Source of the DNA: Rubrivivax sp.
Lineage (GTDB): Bacteria > Pseudomonadota > Gammaproteobacteria > Burkholderiales > Burkholderiaceae_C
Length of the DNA stretch: 64,000 nt
Direction: 5' to 3'
NCBI GenBank assembly: GCA_027484825.1
Contig: JAIXSE010000001.1
Location: forward strand, 1-64,000
Positions 53,251-60,522 of the stretch are shown here, in pieces. A program made the translations under genes and the position numbers. The first letter of the stretch is position 1. Each line of letters starts with the position of its first letter. The notes beneath the pieces are model-generated. The model was not told the origin of the DNA and searched no databases. It was given only the letters and a program-made list of their open reading frames with translations.

Positions 53251-54417
53251 ATGACGTCCACGCTGGCTCGAAATTACCAGTGCAGTTGCAGCAAGCCTGT
53301 GTTCTTCCGCAACTCTTCCTGCCTGTCCTGCGGATCGGCGCTGGGCTATGTGGCGGATGAAGGGGCGCTGCGGGCCTTGCGGCCTGCGCAGGCACCCGAC
53401 CGTTTTCATGTGGACGGACGACCGGCGGTGACCTACCGCCGCTGCCAGAACTTTTCCAGCGCCATTGGCTGCAACTGGCTGGTGCGCGATGACGGGAGCA
53501 CCACGGCACCGCTGTGCCTGAGCTGCCGCTTGAGCCGAACGATTCCCGATCTGTCCTACCCGGGCAATGGCGAGCTGTGGCGGCGTGTGGAGGCGGCCAA
53601 GCGTCGGCTGGTGTCCCATCTGCTGGGGCTGGGGCTTCCAGTGGTGCCCAAGGCGGATGACCCGCAGCGCGGTCTGGCCTTCGACCTTTTGCATTCGGAT
53701 CCGGGACGGCCCGTGATGACCGGTCATGCGGCTGGCGTCATCACCCTCAACATCGAAGAAGCAGACGATGCTTACCGGGAGCGGGCCCGCGCCCAGTTCG
53801 GGGAGCCCTACCGGACCCTGCTGGGGCATCTGCGTCACGAAGTCGGTCACTATTACTGGGACCGTCTGGTGGCGGACACCGAATGGCTGGCACCTTGCCG
53901 GGCGCTGTTTGGTGATGACCGCCAGGACTATGCCGCCGCTTTGAAGCGCCACTACCAGCACGGGCCGGTGGCCGGCTGGCAGCAGCGCTACATCTCCGCG
54001 TATGCGGGCGCGCATCCCTGGGAAGACTGGGCAGAGACCTGGGGGCACTACCTGCACCTGCGCGATACGCTGGACACCGCCCAGAGCTTCGGCCTGGTGC
54101 CGGATGCCCAGTGGCTGGAAGGTCATGAGGGCCCCGAGCGCCATGGGCCGAATGTCTCGCCCTTCAAGTTGGGTGACCTGTGGCAGGCTGATCACCGAAC
54201 GAGTGCGGAGTTCCTGGCGCTGCTGCACGACTGGGTTGCGGTGACCTGCGTGATGAATGAGATGTCCCGCGCGATGGGGCAGCCGGACTTTTATCCCTTC
54301 GTGCTGCCGGCCGCGGCAGTGGCCAAGCTGCATTTCATCCACTGCCTGATCGATGCGCAGGCGACTCACGCGGCGGGAACGGCGCCGGAGACGATGTCGG
54401 CGGGGGTGGCCGCATGA
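53251..54417 (+). CDS. Putative zinc-binding metallopeptidase with N-terminal zinc ribbon
   Basis: A 388-residue protein matching the zinc peptidase family PF15887. An N-terminal zinc ribbon has paired cysteines (CSC then CLSC near residues 11-29, further Cys near 72-93). A metallopeptidase domain has HEVGH (His196, Glu197, His200) and a downstream Glu/His-bearing DWAETWGHYLHLRD segment. The gene overlaps the transglutaminase start by 4 nt. This pair is often found with alpha-E and ATP-grasp proteins of a putative peptide-modification system, which are absent here. The ATG at 53251 starts the ribbon; upstream in-frame codons lie in the promoter region. Confidence 0.9.
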   Translation: MTSTLARNYQCSCSKPVFFRNSSCLSCGSALGYVADEGALRALRPAQAPDRFHVDGRPAVTYRRCQNFSSAIGCNWLVRDDGSTTAPLCLSCRLSRTIPDLSYPGNGELWRRVEAAKRRLVSHLLGLGLPVVPKADDPQRGLAFDLLHSDPGRPVMTGHAAGVITLNIEEADDAYRERARAQFGEPYRTLLGHLRHEVGHYYWDRLVADTEWLAPCRALFGDDRQDYAAALKRHYQHGPVAGWQQRYISAYAGAHPWEDWAETWGHYLHLRDTLDTAQSFGLVPDAQWLEGHEGPERHGPNVSPFKLGDLWQADHRTSAEFLALLHDWVAVTCVMNEMSRAMGQPDFYPFVLPAAAVAKLHFIHCLIDAQATHAAGTAPETMSAGVAA

Positions 54418-55268
54418 TCCGGATGCAACTGCATTTCGAGCTGGACTACCTGGTCCATGACGCCCGGGCCAGCCTGCTGTTCAACGTGCAGCCGGCGGTG
54501 ACGGCGCTCCAGCAGGTCTCGGAAGAGCGCATGGAACTCACGCCCGGCGCGGCCTGGCATGAGCGGGCGATGCCCGGCTCGCCGAACCGGCTGATCAGCG
54601 TGAAGGCGCCTGCGGGTCGGTTCCATCTGACCTACGACGCGGAGGTGACGGCCCAGCCGCTGGTGGAGCCGGCATCGGCCCTGATGGAGGCGGATGTGGC
54701 CGGACTGCCGCACGAGGTGCTGGGGTATTTGATGCCCAGCCGCTATTGCGAGTCGGACCGACTGATCAACTTCGCAGAAGCGACCTTCGGCCATCTGCCA
54801 TCGGGCTATGCACGCGTGGTGGCGGTGCGGGACTGGGTGCGCAAGAAGCTGCGGTATGCCAGCAGCGGCTCCACCACCCGGACCTCCGCGGTGGAGACGC
54901 TGACCGACCGGATCGGGGTGTGCCGGGACTTTGCGCACGTGATGATCGCTCTGTGCCGCGCCTTGAGCATTCCGGCGCGTTACGTCACCGGGACGGATTT
55001 CGGGGCGGATGCAGGCAAGCCGATGGACTTTCACGCCTATGTGGAAGTGTGGCTGGGCCAGCGCTGGTATGTGTTCGACCCGTCCGGGCTGGGGATTCCG
55101 ATGGGCTATCTGCGGATCGGCACCGGACGCGACGCAGCCGATGTGCCCTACGCCATGCTGTTTGGCGATGTGACGTCGGACTATGCGCCCTTGGTGCGCG
55201 TGACGGCGATGGAGGGCGCTGGGCTGGAGTTGCCACGGCATGTGGAGGAGGCGTTGTCGACGGTGTGA
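54414..55268 (+). CDS. Transglutaminase-like cysteine peptidase family protein
   Basis: A 284-residue protein with an N-terminal beta-rich domain (about 1-95) and a transglutaminase core with a complete Cys170-His207-Asp222 triad (GVCRDFAH, DFHAYVEVW, FDPSG). Such bacterial proteins act as proteases or amide-bond-modifying enzymes in the cytosol. Its ATG overlaps the metallopeptidase stop (ATGA), so the two are co-translated and probably act in one pathway. Confidence 0.92.
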   Translation: MIRMQLHFELDYLVHDARASLLFNVQPAVTALQQVSEERMELTPGAAWHERAMPGSPNRLISVKAPAGRFHLTYDAEVTAQPLVEPASALMEADVAGLPHEVLGYLMPSRYCESDRLINFAEATFGHLPSGYARVVAVRDWVRKKLRYASSGSTTRTSAVETLTDRIGVCRDFAHVMIALCRALSIPARYVTGTDFGADAGKPMDFHAYVEVWLGQRWYVFDPSGLGIPMGYLRIGTGRDAADVPYAMLFGDVTSDYAPLVRVTAMEGAGLELPRHVEEALSTV

Positions 55269-55355
55269 AGCGACAGGGTCTGACCTTGACGCACTACATC
55301 TGCCATCCCCCCAATGAGCTCACAGGCGTGATGCACCGGCCGGGAGAATTCGCAG

Positions 55356-55856
55356 ATGCCTGCGAAGCCGCTTCTCCTCGTTGTTGACACCAACTGCTTC
55401 ATACGGCTTCTTTTCTCTGCGGTACGCCCCATCTTGGGGTCCAGCATCGCCGGCTATCGCCTGATGAGCCTGAGCGATCTTGCCAAGGAATGCAGCGCTG
55501 GCAGCGATGTCACACGGCGTCATCCATGGTTGCTGGATTCAGCGGTTCAAACCGAGCTGTCCCAGAACTGCCTGCGCCTGCGAGAGCCAAAATCAAGTGC
55601 CGTGAGGCATTGGGCCGTCCGCATGAGAGAGCAAGGTAATCGCCTCCTTCGAGAGGAATGCAAGCGGCGACACCTCAAGGCGATTCGTGAACTCTCTTGG
55701 GCAGACACCTGCGCGCTTGCGACTGCACAAGTGATGGGCGGAGCGCTTGCGACGGACGAGTGGCCATTGCGGTGGGCGGCAGGTCAGGCAGATCCCAGAG
55801 CACCTTGCTCAGCTCAATCGCGTCGCCCAGCGGGATGTTCAAGGCACCGGCGATGA
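55356..55856 (+). CDS. PIN-domain nuclease-like protein with abnormal C-terminus
   Basis: A 166-residue frame with a PIN fold signature: LLLVVDTNCF with Asp11 at the start, an acidic segment in the middle, Asp117 in WADTCALA and Asp134 in ATDEWPL near the end. PIN toxins cleave RNA. After about residue 141 the sequence turns Arg/Pro/Ser-rich and overlaps the 3' end of the minus-strand ImmA-type gene by 182 bp, so the natural C-terminal helices appear replaced or lost. It lies convergent to an XRE-ImmA protein, a family often paired with PIN toxins as antitoxin. Start chosen as the first ATG before the PIN strand; no strong ribosome-binding site. Confidence 0.7.
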   Translation: MPAKPLLLVVDTNCFIRLLFSAVRPILGSSIAGYRLMSLSDLAKECSAGSDVTRRHPWLLDSAVQTELSQNCLRLREPKSSAVRHWAVRMREQGNRLLREECKRRHLKAIRELSWADTCALATAQVMGGALATDEWPLRWAAGQADPRAPCSAQSRRPAGCSRHRR

Positions 55857-56766
55857 ACGAAGGAGATGGCGCTCCGTTCTCCCTCTGCCAACGGGCCATG
55901 GCAAGGAATGCCTCGCTGCCAAACGTCGCAGCGCCGATCGAGACCAGGTCCAGCATGGAGGGGCGAAGGCGCTCCCCGGCCCGCCCGATCGACGGGTCCC
56001 CCCCAGCGGGGGAGCCGGGCCGCTGAGCGAAGTCTTCAGGCTCACCAACCTCCCCCCGAGGGGGCCCCAGCAAATGCGTGGCAAACAGCTCCGCGAAGGC
56101 TTCTCCATCAGCGCCCTGCAGTGCGTGCAAGGTCAGGCTATGGGCCAGCTCGTGCGCAAGCCAGTAGGGACGCTCCAACGGGTCACTGCCGACATTCAGA
56201 AGCACCCAGGAGGTCTGACTGTCGGGAAGATAGATGCTCAGAGCATTCTCGTGTCCCACGCGGTCCCCGCCCCAGTACACGGGAACGAGCAGGGCACCGA
56301 AGGCACGATGCGCCTGAATGAGGTGGTGCGTCGTGGCGGCTTCAGTGTCGTCAAGACCGAGCGCTCTGCGCGTTGCCATCGCTGCGTCATGGATGAAGAG
56401 CGGGTCAAGCGACGGTTGCAGCAAGCGCCTCGACGTCAGCCGCAGGTCCAGGAAGGGAACCAATTGTCGAAGATGGCGCCCGACTTCTTCACCGACCTGT
56501 TGCTCCTCCGGGGACGGCAACTCACCGTTGCGGGTGCGGAATGCCACGATGGGTTCAGGAGGGGCCGATGCATCCGGCTCAATCAGTGCGTCCACCGACA
56601 ATTGAAGCGCTCGGGCCAGCGCTGCGAGCTTGGCAGGACGCGGCAGGGATTCGCCGCTGAGCCAGTTGGAGACCGCCTCTTTGCTGACTGAGCACAGTTG
56701 TGCCAATTGCGATCCGGACAGTCCGAGACGCGACATCGAAGACTTGATGAGCGGGACACGAAGCAT
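55675..56766 (-). CDS. XRE helix-turn-helix / ImmA-IrrE metallopeptidase fusion
   Basis: A 363-residue protein: an N-terminal XRE helix-turn-helix (about 14-60, LSGSQLAQLCSVSKEAVSNWLSGES) and an ImmA/IrrE-type zinc peptidase domain with HELAH (His205, Glu206, His209) and a later EAFAELFATHLL glutamate. Such proteins cleave repressors or act as antitoxins. An unusual Gly/Pro/Arg-rich segment of about 30 residues follows HLLGPP and is encoded by G/C-run palindromes. The last 35 or so residues overlap the PIN gene on the other strand and are not family-like. The ATG at 56766 is preferred to a TTG at 56796. Confidence 0.82.
   Translation of the reverse strand: MLRVPLIKSSMSRLGLSGSQLAQLCSVSKEAVSNWLSGESLPRPAKLAALARALQLSVDALIEPDASAPPEPIVAFRTRNGELPSPEEQQVGEEVGRHLRQLVPFLDLRLTSRRLLQPSLDPLFIHDAAMATRRALGLDDTEAATTHHLIQAHRAFGALLVPVYWGGDRVGHENALSIYLPDSQTSWVLLNVGSDPLERPYWLAHELAHSLTLHALQGADGEAFAELFATHLLGPPRGEVGEPEDFAQRPGSPAGGDPSIGRAGERLRPSMLDLVSIGAATFGSEAFLAMARWQRENGAPSPSFIAGALNIPLGDAIELSKVLWDLPDLPPTAMATRPSQALRPSLVQSQARRCLPKRVHESP
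55990..56072. repeat. Palindromic G/C-run element inside the ImmA-type gene
   Basis: Two hairpin-forming units are 45 bp apart: CCCCCCC-AGC-GGGGG (55998-56012) and CCCCCC-GA-GGGGG (56052-56064). The intervening DNA encodes the Gly/Pro-rich segment. They resemble the dispersed REP-like palindromes of Burkholderiales intergenic regions, here in frame within a coding sequence. Confidence 0.5.
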
Positions 56767-56915
56767 GATGCAAGGAAGTCTAGCCTTCAGCGTCAAGTTG
56801 GGTCAAGTTTTCATCGCACTTTGTCCGCGTGCCGAGGCGGGTCGCGTCGGCTCGATACTTGCTCCCTGAATGCCCCAACAGCCATACAGGCCAGCCGGGC
56901 CACAGGAGGGAAACA

Positions 56916-59144
56916 GTGCTGAGTGCAGGCGAAGTACGGGGATGGGGACAGTGGATCTATCAGCTATGGCAGCGCGAAGCCGTGTCCGGCAGCTTGCGCG
57001 CCTTGCTGGCCCTGGCCTGCGTCATGGCCGGCTGCTGGTGGGCGGGCCGGATGTCCGCTGCCCTGCCCCTGCTGCTGGGCGTGATCGCCAGCGCCCTGGC
57101 GGAGACCGATGACAGCTGGCGCGGGCGCTTGCGCGTGCAGGGGATCACCCTGGTGTGCTTCGCCGTCATGGCCCTGGCCGTGCAGGCCAGCCTGGGCCAT
57201 CCGTGGATGCTGGGGGGGCTGCTGGCAGTCGCCGCCGTCGGCCTGAGCCTGCTCGGCGCCCTGGGCGAACGCTACCGCACCATGGCGTTTGCGACCCTGG
57301 TGCTGGCCATCTACGCCTCGCTTTCGTCCAAACCCCATGCCGTCGAGGCCATCGCCTTCCTGCTGCTGGGGGCCGCCTGGTATGGGGCCATCTCGGTGCT
57401 GTGGGCGGCACTGTTGCCTACGCCGCCGGTGCGGCAGCAACTGGCCGCCGTCTACGACAGCCTGGGCGAATACCTGCGACTCAAGTCCGGCCTGCTCGAA
57501 CCCGTGCGCGGCGCCGATCTAGAAGGGCGTCGTGTGGCGCTCGCCCTGCAAAGCGGCCGGGTGGTGGACGCCCTGAGCCGCTGCAAGGAAGCGCTGTTCA
57601 GCCGCAGCGGGTCCGGCACGCCCGCGCCCTGGCTGCGGGAAGCCCTGCAGGCCTATCTGGTGGCCCAGGACGTGCACGAACGCACCAGTTCCTCCCATGA
57701 GCATTACGAAGTGCTGTCCCAGCAGTTCTTCCACAGCGACGTGCTCTACCGCTGCCAGCGACTGCTGGCCCTGCTCGGTCGTGACTGCCGCGGCCTGGCC
57801 CGCCACATCCGGAGGCAGCCGCCCTGGAAGCGCCACGGCACAACCGCTCACGCCATCGAAGATCTGCATGAGGCGCTGCGGCATGTGGAGGAAACCCCCG
57901 GTCCGCGGACGGAGGCCTGGGCGCGAGGTCTGGCAGCCCTGCGCGGCCTGGCGGCCAACCTGAGTGCGCTGGACCGCGCCCTGTCCTCCGCCTTGCAACC
58001 GCCCGAACAGTCGACCGACACCACGCTGCTGGACCGCGACCCGCGCAGCCTGAGCGAAGCCTGGCAACGCCTGCGCGCCCAGTGGAACTGGCGTGCCCCG
58101 CTGCTGCGCCACGCGCTGCGACTGGCGGTGGCGTTGACCGCCGGTTATGCGGTCATGCTCAGCACCGGAGACAGCCATGGCTTCTGGATCCTACTGACCA
58201 TCGTGTTTGTCTGCCAGCCGCAGTACGGCGCCACGTTGACGCGGCTGGCGCAGCGCATCAGCGGCACCGTTCTTGGGCTGGTGGTGGGATGGGCGCTGCT
58301 GCGCCTGTTCCCCGATCTTCTGCTGCAAGCGGGCTTCACCGTTGCGGCTGGCGTGGTGTTCTTTGCCACCCGCCACACCCGCTACACGCTGGCCACCGCG
58401 GCCATCACTTCGCTGGTGCTGTTGTCCTTCAACCAGGCCGGCGACGGATTCGGACTGATCCTGCCGCGCTTGCTGGACACGCTGGCGGGCAGCGTGATCG
58501 CGGGGCTGGCCGTGTGGCTGATCCTGCCGAGCTGGCAGTCGCATCAGCTGCACCGCCTGGCTGGTCAGGCTGCGCGCGCCCAGGCCCAGTATCTGCGCGA
58601 GATCATGGCCCAGTACCAGTCGGGCAAACGGGACCATCTGGCGTACCGCCTGGCACGCCGCAATGCCCATCTGGCGGACGGAGCGCTCTCCCGCGCCCTG
58701 GCGGCCATGCGGCTGGAACCGGCCCGGGCGCGGACCCTGGCACCACAAGGCATGCGGTTCCTGGTGCTGTCGCACACGCTGCTGAACTATCTCTCCGCGC
58801 TGGGGGCCCATCGCAACCAGCGACTGGACCTGTCGGAAGAGGCAGCACCGTCCCGCGCTGCGCACCTGCTGGTCGGCACGCTCGAGTCGATGGCGAATGC
58901 GCTGGAAACACTGCCCCCGGTGGTGCCGGACGATCTGGCGGTGCCGCAGGACCTGATGCCGGCGCTGATGACACCGACCGCCGCCGCCCCAGGCGCGGAC
59001 ACGCTGCGTCTGGTCCAGGCCCAATTGGCCCTGAGCCTGCGACTGCTGCCTGAACTGCATGCGCAGGCGGTCGCCTTGGTCGAGCCGCCGCAGGAGGACA
59101 CTGACGGCACAGGGGCGGAGCTGCGGCTCAGCCGGTTTCGCTGA
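56916..59144 (+). CDS. yccS: YccS/FUSC family membrane protein
   Basis: A 742-residue protein with two blocks of hydrophobic helices (about 20-170 and 400-540) separated and followed by soluble helical regions, the architecture of YccS/YhfK and the fusaric-acid-resistance-like FUSC family. The FWILLTIVFVCQPQYGAT and ISGTVLGLVVGW segments are typical. Possible inner-membrane efflux component; function unproven. The GTG start at 56916 is well supported by GGAGG 6-7 nt upstream, better than the in-frame codon at 56829. Confidence 0.88.
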   Translation: MLSAGEVRGWGQWIYQLWQREAVSGSLRALLALACVMAGCWWAGRMSAALPLLLGVIASALAETDDSWRGRLRVQGITLVCFAVMALAVQASLGHPWMLGGLLAVAAVGLSLLGALGERYRTMAFATLVLAIYASLSSKPHAVEAIAFLLLGAAWYGAISVLWAALLPTPPVRQQLAAVYDSLGEYLRLKSGLLEPVRGADLEGRRVALALQSGRVVDALSRCKEALFSRSGSGTPAPWLREALQAYLVAQDVHERTSSSHEHYEVLSQQFFHSDVLYRCQRLLALLGRDCRGLARHIRRQPPWKRHGTTAHAIEDLHEALRHVEETPGPRTEAWARGLAALRGLAANLSALDRALSSALQPPEQSTDTTLLDRDPRSLSEAWQRLRAQWNWRAPLLRHALRLAVALTAGYAVMLSTGDSHGFWILLTIVFVCQPQYGATLTRLAQRISGTVLGLVVGWALLRLFPDLLLQAGFTVAAGVVFFATRHTRYTLATAAITSLVLLSFNQAGDGFGLILPRLLDTLAGSVIAGLAVWLILPSWQSHQLHRLAGQAARAQAQYLREIMAQYQSGKRDHLAYRLARRNAHLADGALSRALAAMRLEPARARTLAPQGMRFLVLSHTLLNYLSALGAHRNQRLDLSEEAAPSRAAHLLVGTLESMANALETLPPVVPDDLAVPQDLMPALMTPTAAAPGADTLRLVQAQLALSLRLLPELHAQAVALVEPPQEDTDGTGAELRLSRFR

Positions 59145-59179
59145 ACGGACCGGGTTGTGGAGGTGATGAGACCGGGGCG

Positions 59180-59250
59180 GCGCTGATTGGCGCTGACTGG
59201 CGCTGACTGGCGATGCATTGGCGATGACGCGCGCTGACTCGCGTTGATCC
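59180..59250. repeat. 10-bp tandem repeat, about seven copies
   Basis: Imperfect copies of GCGCTGACTG run head to tail (GCGCTGATTG, two exact copies, then diverged copies ending GCGTTGATCC). The period is close to one helical turn. It lies 35 bp after the YccS stop codon. Confidence 0.8.
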
Positions 59251-59418
59251 CCGCTCACCGGCTGCCGCCGCCCCGCCGCCCCAAATACTTCCTGGCGGCT
59301 CGGTGCAAGGCGTACCATGCCCGCATCAACCGTGAGCTTGTCAACCCGACGTCCTCGCGCACTCAACACCCTTGAATGCCCGAGCGTCTTCGCCTTGATC
59401 GCTTGGCGCTTCTGTTGT

Positions 59419-59434
59419 GTCCCGATGTCGGGAC
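59419..59434. promoter_or_regulatory. Perfect palindrome upstream of small ORF
   Basis: GTCCCGA and TCGGGAC are inverted arms around TG, 58 bp before the ATG at 59492. A further half-site TCGGGACAT occurs at 59450-59458. This arrangement fits a dimeric repressor operator. Confidence 0.45.
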
Positions 59435-59491
59435 CAGCCACACGAGGAATCGGGACATGCCCTCACTCTCTCACCGCCGCGCGAGGCCAGC

Positions 59492-59755
59492 ATGCTGATC
59501 CGAATGCATCTGTCCAGCCTTTGCGGGCTCCGCATCACCTCCTTCGACGTGGTGACCGTGGGGCTTGCCGCCCAGCGTGTCGGTGCCATCATCTTCAGCA
59601 GGCCGGAGCCCTCCCAGCGGCGTGAGCTCTACGTGCACGCGTCCGCGCAGGACCTAGCCGGCGCAGCCCTCACCATCCAACATGCGCTCGATCCGGAACG
59701 GCGCGCCAGCGGCTGGATCGCGCATGGCGCGACGCCGCCCCCGCTGCCGACTTGA
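59492..59755 (+). CDS. Hypothetical small protein
   Basis: An 87-residue frame with GAGG 6 nt before ATG and neighbour-like codon bias. It is predicted to be a small alpha/beta soluble protein with one Cys near the N-terminus. No family recognised. It is preceded by a palindrome that may be an operator. Confidence 0.55.
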   Translation: MLIRMHLSSLCGLRITSFDVVTVGLAAQRVGAIIFSRPEPSQRRELYVHASAQDLAGAALTIQHALDPERRASGWIAHGATPPPLPT

Positions 59756-59799
59756 GTGCCCAGCCGTGGCATTGCACCGGCAATGGCCCTTTTCACAAA

Positions 59800-60021
59800 A
59801 GGTCACCCGCTGTATGGAATGAGCGTGTTAGAGTCGGCCCCATAGATTCGCCCAAGACCTTTCCTCTGAGGTCTTTTTCTGCGGCCCCGCTGGTCTCCCC
59901 AAGACCCCTTCTTGCGAGCGGCTCGCTTCAGCATCACCCCCCGCTGTCAGTTCTTGCGTGTGTCTTTACCCTGCGTGCATCCGCATGCCGGGAACTTCCG
60001 TTCATCCTTCAAGGACACATC
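59800..60021 (+). promoter_or_regulatory. Long leader of the cold-shock gene
   Basis: About 200 bp without a gene precede cspA. TTCACA near 59789 with TGGAAT-like or TTAGAGT elements downstream could form the promoter. AGACCT (59855-59860) / AGGTCT (59869-59874) followed by TTTTT is an intrinsic-terminator-like hairpin inside the leader. Long structured leaders are typical of cold-shock mRNAs. Confidence 0.5.
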
Positions 60022-60240
60022 ATGGCAACGAACAAACAAACCGGCATCGTGAAATGGTTCAGCGACGAAAAGGGCTTCGGCTTCATCAGCCCCTCTGACG
60101 GCTCCAAGGACCTTTTCGCCCACCACACCGAAATCCTCAGCGACTCTCCCCGTCGCAGCCTCGCCGAAGGCGCGCAGGTGGAATTCGAAACGAAGATGGG
60201 CCCCAAGGGCCTGCAAGCGACCAACATTCGCGCGCTGTAA
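60022..60240 (+). CDS. cspA: Cold-shock protein CspA family
   Basis: A 72-residue single OB-fold RNA chaperone with RNP1 KGFGFI (17-22) and RNP2 LFAHH (31-35, variant of VFVHF). AAGGA lies about 8 nt before the ATG. It has a long structured leader and is followed 66 bp later by a small gene. It likely destabilises RNA secondary structure; whether it is cold-induced cannot be read from the sequence. Confidence 0.96.
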   Translation: MATNKQTGIVKWFSDEKGFGFISPSDGSKDLFAHHTEILSDSPRRSLAEGAQVEFETKMGPKGLQATNIRAL

Positions 60241-60306
60241 TCGCGCTGGAGTGCTCGGGCCGCTGGTCGGCCCCGCTCTCTCTCTTTTTTCCCCAACAAG
60301 AACAAT

Positions 60307-60522
60307 ATGCAACACAAGAACCTTGCCGTGGGACGCTACACCGTCTCCCCCATGAGCCATGCCGCCAGCGAAGGTCACTTCGTGGCCTCGGTCTCGATCC
60401 GTTCCGGCTCTGGCGCGTCCAGCACCGACCGGGTCTGGCGTTTCACCCATCAATTCCCGTCGTCGGCTTCGGCCCTGCGTTACGCCACCACCGAAGGGGC
60501 GAACTGGGCGCGCCGTCACTGA
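60307..60522 (+). CDS. Small conserved-type protein downstream of cspA
   Basis: A 71-residue protein with a beta-rich pattern, a central SVSIRSGSG segment and a C-terminal helix. Similar small proteins follow or accompany csp genes in Burkholderiales as I recall them; function unknown. Its 3' end overlaps the convergent PepSY gene by 7 bp. A T-rich stretch (60283-60292) lies between it and cspA. Confidence 0.75.
   Translation: MQHKNLAVGRYTVSPMSHAASEGHFVASVSIRSGSGASSTDRVWRFTHQFPSSASALRYATTEGANWARRH

Larger units (their letters stand above)
59145..59491. other. 347-bp intergenic region with repeats
   Basis: No gene is supportable. It contains a 10-bp tandem repeat block (59180-59250) and a perfect palindrome (59419-59434) described separately. 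Short frames here lack coding bias or domains. Confidence 0.5.
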
